This document shows, in pieces, positions 35,201-47,247 of a stretch of DNA of 64,000 nt. This stretch comes from Microstegium vimineum (taxonomy: Eukaryota > Streptophyta > Magnoliopsida > Poales > Poaceae). The notes under the pieces are model-generated. The model was not told where the DNA came from. It ran no database searches and saw only the letters and a list, made by a program, of their open reading frames with translations. The position numbers and the translations under genes are program-made. The first letter of the stretch is position 1, and every line of letters starts with the position of its first letter. The stretch is from contig CM039124.1 in the NCBI GenBank assembly GCA_022036555.1, positions 49,232,785-49,296,784 of the forward strand, in the 5' to 3' direction.

Positions 35201-38200
35201 TCGAGTGCTCGTTGTCTTTGCTGCAGGTTTTAGATCCTAGGCCTTCTTTCTTTTCTTCTTTTGCTTGTCCGAAACCATGAGAACGGAGCGCGTGCCCGCT
35301 ACTGCCAATTGGCCGGTCGCCATCGAAAACTACCAGCTACTTGCCGGCTCGGAATCCGAGAGACCAACTTGCTCAGCTCGGGGCACTCAGACTCGGCAAA
35401 AAAAACCAAGAACCAAGAACTGAACCAAAATAATCGGAACAGAAACCAAAATAACCGAACCAAAAATTTCAGTTAGTTGTTCGGTTCTTAGTTCTTAGGA
35501 ACCGAACCAACCGATCAAAATTTGGTTCCTAGGCTTGGTTAACCAAAATAATCAAAATTCAAAACAATCCTAATAAACTTTACAATTTATGCATAATATC
35601 ATCTTGCCCCAAGATATAAAAGGTGGATGACACCTCTCACAACCTCACACAGTTGTATTTTTTAAAATCTCGGCATTATGTTTTTTTTAAAAAATATTTG
35701 CCCTGTTTTTCTAATTATTTTTGTTATTTGTGTAAATTTTCACGAACTAACCGAAACAAAATTTGCTCGGTTCTAAGTTTTGCAAAGAACCGATCAGATC
35801 CTAGTTTTAGGGAACCAAATTACCGATCGGTTTCGGTTAACGGAACACCCAGCCTGACGGGACACCCATCAATAATGCCCCTCCAGCCGGTGCTCTCGCA
35901 TCAGAGTGTCCTTATAAGTGATGATTATTGTATAGAGTATCTATTGATAAATAGAGACCAGTTAGAACTAATGAAAAGCATTCTCCTACTAGCAAGTGAC
36001 CATTGCTATTTGATAAGTGTCAAGATTAGAGACCAGAGGAGTCTATCTTGTGGAGCTGTGGTTTTGGAGTTCTAGCTTGCCTTGTCCTTTGCCGATTTGA
36101 CGACATCCACCAAGCTTGATCAACCATCGAGGGTTGGAAGGTCAGCATTGATTGACGGAAAGTGTCTAATTGATCTAAAACAAAATTAGATCAGTCTTAG
36201 TAAATAGTTTTATGACTTTGTTTCCAAGGCTGCCATAGCATGTGAAATGAAATAAAATTTGAAAAAAAAACACATACTTTTAATTGAGAGTTTCATTCTA
36301 TAGTTTCATATGCATTTAATTTCATGACTCTTAAAGGATGAAACTCATTTCTTCTCTCTCTTCTTGAATATAATGTCATGTTATCAAAAATACATATGTA
36401 GTAATATATTTAATACGAATAAAACTCATATGAAACCCTCAATAAGGGCATGTTTGGATCCCTACCTCTAGACTTTAGAGCACTTTAGTTCACTTTTTAT
36501 CTCTAAAGCTCTAATGTGAGGTGGACTAAAGTTTAGAGCTAATTTTAGACCACCTGTTTGAAGCTTAAGCTCTAAAGTTTAGAGGGGAGGATCCAAACAG
36601 GGCCTAAGACTAGCCTTATGAAGTGAACGGTTTGTGTGAGAAATTGCACCATGGAATGGGAATAGGACGTGTGTACGCAGCCATGTGACACAAATAAAAG
36701 CCCTTGCCCTGCCCTACCCCTGCCGTGTTGGTCTAAATTCATGGATCCAATGTCGAGAGTCATGTTCGGAATGCATAATTTTCTTAAATCTTGTATTTCT
36801 AAAGAAAATGAGAAATTTTATGATTTTTTGTATTATTTTATAAAATTTGTTTATTCTAATTGGGCACTTATTCACTGGAGAGTGGACTATACTAAGTCTA
36901 TTTATATTTGCATGTCATATTAGCTTTATCCTAAGTCAAAGGCTTGTATTTTTTGCCATCAATTTCAAAATATTTGGTTAGATATATGATATAAGATTTA
37001 TGCTTTTAGATTTACTATAGAAAAATACTTCAATAATATATAATTTAATGTTATGAAATTATAAAAATTGGCAAGATGCTAATTCATGTGGATATTAATA
37101 TTTAACCCTCATAATCACTTTTACTTGAAATGAATCACAGAAACTAGAAAGGTCAATACACCTTTGGCCTGCACTGACCTCCACCATTGCACAAGATGAC
37201 TAATTTCCTTATTAAAATTATTGTAGTATTTTTTCATAAAAGTAGAGTTCTTAGATTTATATTGTCAACATAAAAATGTCATAATGTCATTAAGATTGCC
37301 AATTTCTCTTGTGGGTCGATATTTGCAACTGCATTTGAAATCCTTAAGATTGCCTGATTGAAACTGCTTAAGTTCCTGTTTTTTTTAAAAAAAAATCCAA
37401 ATAATATAAGAGGCGCTACACCACAAGTTCAGAACATATAGCGTTCGTACTTTTCCATGTGCACTGTAAAAGTGCAGAATGATCATCGATTTGAATTAAA
37501 CATTTTCGTCTGAATTGTGATTGTGCAGAACCGGTGCGTGAACATGATCGCCCATCTGTTCAACGCTCCTCTCGGGACTCTGAAACGGCTGTTGGAGTGG
37601 GCACGGTTGGTTCGTCCGAGGCCATCATGCTGGCTGGGCTGGCGTTCAAGAGGCGTTGGCAGAACAAGATGAAGGCCGCCGGCAAGCCCTGCGACAAGCC
37701 AAACATTGTGACCGGCGCCAACGTCCAAGTAAGCAAATTGCAATCCAATTCTGTCTGCACACGTACTCTAGTGCTTCAAATGTCAAGTGTTTCATTTACC
37801 GACGACCTATCAATGCCTTCGGCGAAAAAAAAATGCAGGTTTGCTGGGAGAAGTTCGCACGGTACTTCGAGGTGGAGCTGAAGGAAGTGAAGCTGAGCGA
37901 GGGCTACTACGTCATGGACCCGCAGAAGGCCGTGGACATGGTGGACGAGAACACCATCTGCGTCGCGGCCATCCTCGGCTCCACGCTGAACGGCGAGTTC
38001 GAGGACGTCAAGCTGCTCAACGACCTGCTCACCAAGAAGAACGCGGAGACAGGGTAAATAATACTGTAAACATATAGACAAGCAAGCACCCTCGTGTGTG
38101 CGATCCTTAGGAGCTTTAATTTATTTGGACTGAAACGTGCAGCTGGAACACGCCGATCCATGTGGACGCGGCGAGCGGCGGGTTCATCGCGCCGTTCATT

Positions 38201-39173
38201 TACCCGGAACTGGAGTGGGACTTCCGCCTGCCGCTGGTGAAGAGCATCAACGTCAGTGGGCACAAGTATGGGCTGGTGTACGCCGGCATCGGGTGGTGCA
38301 TCTGGAGGACCAAGGAGGACCTGCCGGAGGATCTCATCTTCCACATCAACTACCTCGGCGCCGACCAGCCCACCTTCACCCTCAACTTCTCCAAAGGTGC
38401 CATTTTCGGCTCTTGTCTTCTCCCCTGTTCTTTGATGCAGTGTGCGCGCGCCACACAGGCAGGCAGGCAGGTTAATCTATCTGCTCATGCATGGTGCACA
38501 TAACAATTTCAGGTTCCAGCCAGATCATTGCACAGTACTACCAGCTGATCCGCCTTGGTTTCGAGGTAGTAAAATTCCTTCACTTGAACGCTTAACATTG
38601 TTTGTGTAGTAAAATTGTTGGTCCAAAATTGTTTCTGTAGTACGCTCACGTCACGATCGATTGTTAAGAAGCTAGCTAGCGTGGTTGTAATAATAATGCA
38701 TGCAGGGTTACAGGAACATCATGGAGAACTGCCAGGAGAACGCGGTGGTTCTGAAGCAAGGTCTGGAGAAGACGGGGAGGTTCAACATCGTGTCCAAGGA
38801 CCACGGCGTGCCACTGGTGGCCTTCTCCCTCAAGGACAGCAGCCGGCACAACGAGTTCGAGATCTCCGACTTCCTGCGCCGCTTCGGCTGGATCGTGCCG
38901 GCCTACACGATGCCCCCCGACGCGCAGCACGTGACCGTGCTCCGCGTCGTCATCCGCGAGGACTTCAGCCGCACCCTCGCCGAGCGCCTCGTGCTCGACA
39001 TCGAGAAGGTGCTGCACGAGCTGGACGACATGCCTGCCCGCGTCCCCAGCGGCGACCTCGCCGCGCTCGCCGCCGCCGAGGAGAGCGAGAGGAAGACGGA
39101 GAAGACGCGGCAGGTGATATCGCTCTGGAAGAGGGCCGTTCTTGCCAAGAAGAAGACCAACGGCGTCTGCTAA
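32278..39173 (+). CDS. GAD: Glutamate decarboxylase (PLP-dependent, calmodulin-regulated), seven exons; one-base frameshift in exon 3 as given
   Basis: Exons: 32278-32366, 32489-32693, 37529-37728, 37839-38053, 38143-38396, 38513-38565, 38706-39173. The enzyme converts L-glutamate to GABA and CO2 in the cytosol, opening the GABA shunt. Group II decarboxylase features are clear: HVDAASGGF (243-251), the PLP lysine in SGHKYG (about K278) and, at the C-terminus, the calmodulin-binding tail with W480 and the KKK cluster (LWKRAVLAKKK), typical of Ca2+/CaM-activated plant GADs. Numbering assumes the reading frame conserved in the family, giving 494 residues, the normal length. Exon 3 is 200 bases, not 201: a G run at 37574-37576 is one base short, shifting the frame to a TGA at 37670 (codon 146), before the active site. 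All other exons are intact and conserved, so a sequencing error or a young null allele are both possible. Intron 1 is GC-AG; the other five are GT-AG. Confidence 0.96.
32367..32488 (+). other. GAD intron 1, GC-AG type
   Basis: Exon 1 must end CCCAG at 32366 to keep the family-conserved TSLPRFRMPEQ reading frame across the junction. The next bases are GCACGT, so the donor is GC, not GT. The nearest GT (32371) would break the frame. The acceptor is cccgcag at 32482-32488. A direct repeat taacacccgccgc sits just before the acceptor. Confidence 0.8.
34597..34849. mobile_element. Stowaway MITE (253 bp) in GAD intron 2
   Basis: Left CTCCCTCCGTCCCAGATTAT, right end reverse-complemented CTCCCTCCATTCTAAATTAT, with TA duplicates at 34595-34596 and 34850-34851. 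Canonical Stowaway TIR. Confidence 0.92.
34939..34962. repeat. Poly-C tract (24 C) in GAD intron 2
   Basis: Uninterrupted C run following ggcg and followed by gggcg. Confidence 0.9.
36283..36443. mobile_element. MITE copy 2 (ttgag..tttcat family)
   Basis: Left ttgagagtttcattctatag, right end reverse-complemented ttgagggtttcatatgagt. The interior resembles 31689-31868. It directly abuts the Tourist-type MITE at 36446. Confidence 0.55.
36446..36604. mobile_element. Tourist-like MITE (159 bp) in GAD intron 2
   Basis: Left GGGCATGTTTGGATCC, right GGATCCAAACAGGGCC (imperfect 16-bp TIR), with TAA duplicates at 36443-36445 and 36605-36607. The TTA/TAA target and the GGGCNTGTTTGG terminus are standard for PIF/Harbinger Tourist MITEs. 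Confidence 0.9.
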
Positions 39174-39547
39174 TAAGCAGCCACCGATCGATCCATTCCC
39201 GGCCGGCACTATATGTGCATGGGGGCCGGCTGATGCTGTTTTCTCTACAAGACTACAAACGGAAGTTGCCCTATTTTCTACAATACTTCTTGTGAAATTA
39301 AATCTGTCCTGAGTACGTGTGTTCAGTTTTTACCCCTCTGGACGAATTGCTGAGGCTAAGTTTTAGAGGACGGAATTGCTCCGGCTCGATGTAATGTAGC
39401 GAGTGTATTGTGTGCTCAACAACTCTCATATTTCTCTTCCCTCTTGCATGTAAGCTATATAAACTCTCTGCAAGTACTGCATGCCTGCCTTGGCCACCAT
39501 AATGTTGCGTGCTGAGCACCGAACAGCCGTGTAATTTGTTCTTTTTA

Positions 39548-39795
39548 CTCTCCCTCCATCCGTCGCAAAATAATTACAATCATCTCATTTATTTCTCGAT
39601 GAGTGACTAAAAGAATAAAAAAATATATTAATATTTGTATCTCTAAATAAATTTATTATAAAAAATTATTCTATATTAATCTAATAATATTCATTATATA
39701 TTATGAATGTTAATATATTTTGTATAAATTTGATCAAACTTTACTTCTCAGGACATGAGACATGCGTTTATTTCTGGACGAGTGGACGGCGGAAG
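39548..39795. mobile_element. Stowaway-like MITE (248 bp) downstream of GAD
   Basis: Left ctctccctccatccgtcgca, right end reverse-complemented cttccgccgtccactcgtcc, flanked by TA (39546-39547 and 39796-39797). TIRs are worn. It begins about 375 bases after the GAD stop codon. Confidence 0.65.
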
Positions 39796-40805
39796 TATAT
39801 ATTCCTCTTGATTTCTTTAGGCAGATGCTTCCGAGACAGGGAAAAAACTATGTGGTCAAAAGTGATTTTCTTAGACAAACTTTACGTGTAAAATGATTCT
39901 AGTAATAAAAGCTAATCATAGTTTTTTTTTTGTTCCTTTGATGAATCGAATCGCGATGGCCTTTAGCGGAGTCATCGATGCTGTCAATATTGTTTACGCG
40001 TGCGTCACTGCACAAAGTAGCGAATGGGACTCAAGAAGTGAAGAGCACCTCACTCCCTGTCCCAACCTTCATTTCTCGAGCCACATTTGCGAGCGTGGAC
40101 GTGGGACGCAGGCGGAGAGACCGAACACCACCCTCAGGGCTGAAATGAATCTCGTGCATCCGATTTTGTTGGGCCGGTAAACTCATAACGCGAGCTCTCA
40201 CAGGCCCTCTAGTCACCATTTGTCCTTGTTCTGTACAAGTGCAGATTGCAGAGCAGCGTGCCGTTCCATCTAACGCTACGCTTACAAACGCCTGATTTCT
40301 ACTTTTACAGCACCAAGCCACCTATAGTGATTCTGTGATCACGGAGTGCTCCTGCTTCACGTTCCACCTTTCTTGAATGCTACCGTACATACGTGCATGT
40401 CTCCGTAAAACAACACCACATGTACTTGTACACGCCCTATTAAAAAGCACAACCAACCTCTTGATCATAAGATCATTTGATCCACCGAAACATCTGTACG
40501 TACGTACACGCACTCTGCCGCAAACAAAAAAAAAAGTGTCGCCGGCGGAGACCAACCAATCTACGCACGCCGCGCTTCTAGAGCAGCGGCAGCCCGCAGC
40601 AGCGTCAAGCTTGCGCACGGCGCAGCGCACCGACACATGACACGGTCGCTCTCACTTTTCGCCGAAGCCCCGGCAGCTCACCCCCAGACCCGGCCCCTGA
40701 GCCCTGATCTAATCTGATCTGATCCCAACTGAACCGAACACTCACGCACGCACACGCGGCCGTCCCGCCATCGATCCCACTCACAGCTATACTTGTCCAT
40801 AGACC

Positions 40806-41165
40806 CGACGGCACGGCCCATGACAGGTGTTTTGGTCTGACCCGAGCACGGCACGGCACGGGTACGACCCGATTTAAGTGGCAGCACGGGAGCGACACAA
40901 AGATTATGATTTCAATGGCTTATTCAGTTAAAATGATTTATGATAACTAATAATTGAATTGTGACATGTTAAAAATGATGAACACTTGTCAAAAATTAAA
41001 AATATGAACACTTACGAAAATTTTGAAGTGTTTCTCGTCGGACGGGTCATGGGCCGGCACGGCACGACAGGCCGCACGGCACGGCAAAACGGCTCGTGAG
41101 CCGACAGTTAGGCACGAAGCACGACTAGACACGGCACGACTAGGCACGGCACGGCACGACGGCCG
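40806..41165. repeat. ggcacggcac-rich repeat block
   Basis: Clusters of ggcacggcac occur on both sides of an AT-rich core (40905-41030), and ggcacggcccatgac near 40811 has an inverted counterpart gtcatgggccggcac near 41046. It looks like the ends of a small non-autonomous element, but no TSD could be fixed. Confidence 0.45.
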
Positions 41166-43921
41166 TCTATACTCACAGCCTCTCACCTCTCCCGCCTGTT
41201 ATCCTTGTCGTCGTCCCGACGGATGGCTACGCATTCATTCCCGCGCGCATGTGTGGTGCTGGACTGCTCGGTGCGGGCTGCGGGGGTTTCTCTCTCGCTT
41301 CGAATCTACGAAACGGCCCGGTGCGCGCGCGCCTGCCAACGAAGGCCTCGATCGGCTCCGGCGCACACGGGTGGGCGGACGGGCGACGTATCATCATTCT
41401 CCTACCCCCACTGAGGCACACACTCACGAGAAATCTGTCTCGCGGCCACTTGGTGCGCGACAGCGTCGTCAGCATCCCACCACTGCTTTTTTTTTTGTCT
41501 TCTTTTTTGGGGTTCGGATCCCTTGGTCCAATCCAATACGGGCAGCGGGCCCGGCTGCGCGTTTGGGACGGCCGTCGGATCTCGAGCCCCTGTGGTTCTG
41601 ATTAAACGTTGATCAAAAGCACGCTGCCAAGCAGTTGTTCGGCCTCTACTGTCTAGAGCGCAGAATGAACTTTTGAAGAAGACTGATGTGTTTTTCAAAA
41701 AAAAAAAGACTGATGTGAGGTTGGAGCTTCTCCTTCTCTGTCGTAGTTCATTTAAATGGGGCTGCGCACTCTTTTTTTTTGTCTCATGTGCGTCTTTTTT
41801 ATTCCCTGAAGTGACATTCAAAATTTTGCCGTTATTTTTATTAGACTAGATGAAAAAAAGACAAGAGGTGGTCTAGTTTTTCTTTTATGAAAACCGGAAC
41901 AAAAACTATATGGACTTGTTTGAAACGCATGAATTTCATAAAACCACCTTGCCAACGCTCTCAAGTCTTAACTCGCTACCCATAACTTCTGTTTTCTCCC
42001 GCCAATGACGGAGGACAGGAAAAAAATCAAGGTACGATATATACAGTCTAATGTAGAACCATGGACTATATTTTATATCATCTTAACCAAATGAAACAAC
42101 ATGCTATTGTGGGTATCAGACAAGCTCAAGGTATGGCAGTGGCCCAACCTTGCCATACCAAGAGCTCTGCCACTGCCTCCCGATGGTGTTTGGTAGAGCT
42201 CCCTCAATAGCTCCCACTCCCAGCCCGCCAGAGGAAGGGAAGGCAAGTCGTGGTGGCGCAAGGAGGCAAGCTTGGCAGCTTCGATCTTGATGACAACGGG
42301 ATGGATCTCGGCGAGCTTAGGTGATAGCCTGCTAGCAAGTGGGCATGGAGACGAGGGAGGCGGAAAGGGACATGGTGACAACCGACAAATGCGAGGGAGA
42401 CAAGGGAGCGGGTGGGGAGCGGTAGAGAGCGGGGTTTTTCCACTCCTCACCCGTACTATGCAAAATGGCGAGAGATGAATGAGCTCTTACTCAAGGAAGC
42501 GACACTCCCCAGATTCTCGCATGGAGCGGAGCGGAAGAAGCACTGTCAAAAGGGCCTATAGAAATCATGTAGGAATATCATAAAATCAGTTCAATTTATA
42601 GGGAAACACGGAAACGTGAATTGTTTTCATGTGTTTCAAATCTACCCTATAATTAAGGAGACTGAACAACTAACAATGCAACTTCATGTGGGTCTTCAAA
42701 CCAATGCATTTGATTGGTCGACAAATTAGGACCTTACAAATTGCATCGCTCGATAATAAAAAACATCTTAATGATTGATAGGTAAGGGTTTTTTTTTCAG
42801 AAAACATTATATATTTGAATGACACGTTTACCATACTTACAAAAGACTACCTTTATAGATTTCAAAATCGAAAAAGTCGCTGTAGACATTTTAGTATTGA
42901 TGTGCAGTGCCATTTTTATCCATTCACACATATGAAGTTGAATCTAAGGTCCCATTCGATATAAGTACAGGGTATACAATCGCCTCAGCTAACCATCCAA
43001 GAGAGAGAGAGAGAGAGGTGAGTTTGTAAGCGAAACAAAAAGACATTCGTCTCCACTTCGCAGTACCGAAAAAGCTTGACAGATGACAGGCAAGCGTGTG
43101 TAAACGAAAAAAAAAAACAGTGCTCTAAACAGCGATTGAGTTTAGCGACAAAAAATTGACAAAGACCCCGATAAAAAAGGTAATTTAACCCATGATGATA
43201 TGCAAACCTTAATTCCTTTCTCTTTTTCCCCGCACCAGAATAAATACAACAAATAAAGCGGCTGCCCACAGTCCAGTTTTTCCTTCCACAAAAAGCCGTT
43301 TTTAAGGTAAGGGGAGAGGCGATGATAGCTCATTTCCTCTAACCTCCAGAGTCCAGACGTCGCTTTCTGCAGGATCTAGGTTAGTTTTCAGTGATCACCT
43401 TTACTTGATTTCCGTTAACAATTCACCGCCACTAGCATCGGTCCGGGATAAAACTATCCCTAGGGGCCCGGGGTACAATTATATAGGACGACTGAAACGG
43501 GGCTTCAGGGGATATTTTAATTAACCCCAATAATATTAAGGTGGAAACGACGTCAGAAGTATGCTCATCGTCATCGATCATATTCACTCATCACTCGGCA
43601 GGAACCGGCTGTCAGTTGGATCATCGGATCGGACATCAGTTTCTACCAGTTGCACAATTGGCAGCAGTGAGGACCTGGCCGCCGGCCGGCCTGGCCTGCC
43701 GCTGGATTGGAAGCGAAGGCAATCAAACGGAAGCGTGTGCCGATCTCTCCAACTCCAAGGGTTCCAAGTCCAAGTCCAAGCAGCAGGGACAGAGAGCAGG
43801 CAGAGGCAGAGGAGCGAGCGTCGAATCCCATCAGGCTAGCAGGTACAGTATGATCTCCTAAGCATGCATCTCTTTCAGTTTCAGCCGGGGGTGCGGTCCG
43901 GTGATGCCACTCCTGCTCTCA

Positions 43922-43974
43922 CCCCCCCCCCCCCCCCCCCCCCCCAGCTAATGTGTCCCCCCCCCCCCCCCCCC
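43922..43974. repeat. Paired poly-C tracts (24 C and 18 C)
   Basis: C24 then agctaatgtgt then C18 then tagctaatg, so the C run together with its right flank agctaatg is tandemly duplicated. Confidence 0.88.
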
Positions 43975-44375
43975 TAGCTAATGACAAGTTGACAGCGCGA
44001 GGGAAAAGGTGCTACCTGCGGTGAAGTGAACGAAGGAGATGAGGAAAGTAGCTTCCCGGACGATGGACGTGGACTGCTGGCTGCCCTGGCTGGAACTTAT
44101 GGAACTAGGAAGAATAAAAGTTGCTTTCAGTTTCAGGTTTCATTCATCAATCCCTAGTCATATCACATCTCTGATTGAATTGCGTCCATAAACTTGCAAC
44201 TAATAATTAAACAGAAAGTTGTATCCTCGCATGTGTACCATATGCCACTGTTAGTCTGTTACTCTCGAAAACCTTGCGTGCATCTTTGAAACAAGTTCTG
44301 AATTGAGAGGCAATGTTTGAATCTGAGTTCCGGTTACCTTACTCTTAATCAATGTTGTTAGAGCTAAGTATAGCA

Positions 44376-44522
44376 TTTTATTCCGGTGAGCCCACCAGTA
44401 GTAATAATTTATAATTCTCTTTTATTCTGGTGAGCTCAACTGTAATAAAATTAGTTGTTTTTTATTCCGGTAAGCCCATTAAGTAATAAATTATTATTGT
44501 TGGGATCACTGGAATAAAATAC
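44376..44522. repeat. Tandem ttttattccggtgagccc repeats with an inverted last copy
   Basis: Three imperfect direct copies begin near 44376, 44420 and 44460 (period about 40). A fourth, inverted copy (gggatcactggaataaaat) ends the block at 44520, allowing a foldback. Confidence 0.6.
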
Positions 44523-44708
44523 CAAGCTGCGGTTGTCAACGCCGTGGTGCTAAATAATATTCAACAATCAAGTTGCTAAATAATATATTAAAAAACAATA
44601 AAAGCTTTGTCGACTAATATATTATTAGACAAATAATATATTAAAAAGAGTACAGTGACGAATCACCATGGGGCTAATGTTTTTTTTAGATATAATGGTT
44701 TATCAATT

Positions 44709-44970
44709 AGTTCCCTCCATACTGAATTATAACTCGTTCTAAAAATCTTGAAGAGTCAAAAAAATCTCAAATATGACTAAAATTATATAATAATATAATA
44801 ACATTTATGATATCAACTAAATATCATTATATTATTCATCAATTATATTTTTATAGTATATTTATTTGATGTCATAAATCTTATATTTGTTTTCTATAAT
44901 TTTAGTCAAACTTTAAATAACGTGATTCTCATTTTTTTTGAAATGATGTATAATTTAGAATAAATGAGTA
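44709..44970. mobile_element. Degenerate Stowaway-like MITE
   Basis: Left ttccctccatactgaattat, right end reverse-complemented ctcatttattctaaattata. The interior is AT-rich with inverted symmetry. Exact ends uncertain. Confidence 0.55.
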
Positions 44971-45858
44971 TTTATAGGCTTCAGGAACGAATGAAAGGTG
45001 CCGTACGGCTGTTATGTCCCATCCGAGGTAGTCACGAAAGCTAACAAGATTCCTTGCAACCTCATCGATCCCTGTCCAAGTGTGTCCATATACAGTACCT
45101 CTATATATAAAACCAAATTGGCGCATGCTTACTTACCACCAAAGTTAACTTTGTGAAGTTGCGAAGAGGCGAAGAAGCCGGCCGGCCGCAAAGAAAGCGT
45201 CAGCACACGGCCGGGTGCGTGTGTGTGTGTGGGAGGTGCCTCGATCTTCTTCCTACGCGCTCGATCTGCACCGATGACCGGGGTGGGGTTAGGCGAGTTA
45301 GGTATCGCTGGCGCTGCATGCTGCGAGGAATACCGTACCGGTCTCGTCTCGTCGCCGTTGATCGGCATCTTGCGTTCGTCCGCAAGCGTTGCAGTCGCGG
45401 TTAAGCCTCTCTCTCTCTCGGCTGCTGGTTACAGCTTCCTAATCCGATCCGGATCAGTCGTTTTCTAGGGCGTTTGAAGGATATATATATATGGCTTAAT
45501 TCTGGCTCCGGCGAGGAGCTGTGACGGAGGCGAACGCGTACTAACGTTTGTACCCCATCTGATCGTGGATCGTATTATACGGCCGGGTGTCCTGCAGGTG
45601 CCCAACTAACTCCAAACCAAACTCAGATACGTACACGGCTGCAGGCTGCTGTGAAGGTTACTGATCGTGGATGGGATCCATGGGCTCCGTCCGAGTCCCC
45701 GGCCGAGAGAGACGAGAGCAGGTGAGCTGCGTACATCATCATAGAGAGCCCTACTTTTTGAGCTGATGGATATACGTAGCGTATAGCTCAATAAGCTCGA
45801 TAAAGAGATAGACAGCTTTGCATGCATGCCTAAGTGCATGCTTCCTCATCAATCAGAC

Positions 45859-45861
<3 letters not shown>

Positions 45862-45910
<49 letters not shown>
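45862..45910. repeat. (TA)n microsatellite, ~49 bp
   Basis: About 24 uninterrupted TA units. Confidence 0.92.
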
Positions 45911-45912
<2 letters not shown>

Positions 45913-47027
45913 TGCTAGCTCGTACGTAGTACTGTACGTTAGCTCCGTCTCAGCAGGCAATGGCGCGCCCCTCGCGAGGAGATGATGGTTTGCGACTTTG
46001 CGTGGCGCGTATATACGCGAACCGACACCTAAATAGCGATGTCGCGTTGAGAACACAAATACTACCGTGTATTTGGCTCTGGACCAAATAGAGATATATA
46101 TAGAACGGTTCGATCCTGATCTAGAGATAAGACAGGACGTTGGTACTGATTTTATTGGAATCTAGTTACAAGAGATCTTCTATGGAAACCTTATGTTTTT
46201 TTTTTTTGTTTTTTTGTTTTTTGCGAAAAGGTGGGAATCTTATGTTTATATGTAAGAACAGGCCTGGCAAAAGAATTACGGTCTCGCTTTCCTTTGCCAC
46301 TCAAGTTGCTTATTAGGCCCCTTCTTCCCTTCCCTAACCAAAAATAAGTCCATTGTCTGCCTGCCACTGTCTTGGTATAGGTATGACGCGCAGGCCAGAC
46401 CCCTTGGAGTTTAGGTGATTAACTACGGAAGTGAAGAGAGAACTGAGATAGGAAGGATTTACCCTTAAATAGTATGAAAGTTAAATCTACCCTGCAGGGC
46501 TCATAACGCTAAGATAGGACGGATTTCATCCACACATATGTAGCCATTACACCATCTCGCGGGCATGCGTCATATTTACTCATCTCCAATGTGAATCAAT
46601 TAAACTTCAAATACTCCATGACATAGGTATGCCTTCAGTTCTCCTCGGTAAAAAAATAATACTAGTCATCAACAGAAGTTTGCATCTCTATTCTAATTAA
46701 GCTTCCACACATTATATTGTATAACTAGGTTATGTGCTTATCATTCTAGTTTAGATTGCTAGGATAGTTGATAGGATTAGAACCTAGGTTGCATAACTCT
46801 TTTATGGCATAATAGCAACACACTTAGTAAAATCTTAGTTGCATATCTATCTAGATAGGTTACTTTATTGCATAGGTTTTGATAAGCGAAGTTAGAGACA
46901 AATACAAGTTTAGAGTAGAAGTTTTAGAAAGCCTAATTCACTCCTATAACAGAGTGAATGAGTGGTGGGATCCATAGATGACAATCATGGACCTGTTTGA
47001 CTTGCCTCACTTTCACAGGCAATGTTA

Positions 47028-47247
47028 GGCCTTGTTTAGATCCTGTGGTCTGAATTTTAGTTGGCTAAAGTTAAGTGCTAATAAAGGTTAGACCACTTTA
47101 GCTTACTAGTATGGTGTAATGAACTAATAGATTTTTTTATGGCTTTGGCTAAACTTTAGTCCACATATTCGGAGCTTCAAGAGCTAAAGTGATCTCAAGT
47201 TTAAAGTTTAGTAGTTAAACTTTAAACTATGGGATCCAAACATGACC
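47028..47247. mobile_element. Tourist-like MITE (220 bp)
   Basis: Left ggccttgtttagatcct, right aggatccaaac-like end gggatccaaacatgacc (inverted), with TTA at 47025-47027 and 47248-47250. Same superfamily as 36446-36604 but a different length. Confidence 0.8.

Larger units (their letters stand above)
32694..37528 (+). other. GAD intron 2 (4,835 bp), transposon-rich
   Basis: Flanked by a CAG|GTACGC donor and a TGTGCAG acceptor. It holds a Stowaway MITE (34597-34849), a 24-base C run (34939-34962), a pair of abutting MITEs (36283-36604) and a stretch (35400-35850) rich in accgaacc-type repeats. No embedded gene is supported; short ORFs here lack family resemblance. Confidence 0.85.
39174..44376. 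other. GAD 3' flank and gene-poor intergenic DNA
   Basis: The first few hundred bases include the GAD 3' UTR. Beyond this no exon can be defended. Features seen are the MITE at 39548-39795, a CGGCA-rich block (40806-41165) and C runs near 43922. ORFs of 100-190 codons at 41023-41821 are compositional artefacts of GC-rich or repeat sequence. Confidence 0.45.

Noticed and set aside
37529..37728. Alternative splicing that would bypass the GAD frameshift
   Set aside because: No nearby in-frame GT-AG pair restores both the frame and the conserved sequence around the deletion.
41023..41821. Overlapping 118-192 codon frames
   Set aside because: They cover the ggcacggcac repeats and GC-rich flank; no family resemblance and several frames open at once.
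43541..43861. Possible small gene
   Set aside because: Two equally long overlapping frames, no motif and no plausible splice context.
45150..45760. Promoter or first exon of an unannotated gene
   Set aside because: GC content and microsatellites look gene-like, but no downstream exon or conserved peptide could be found.
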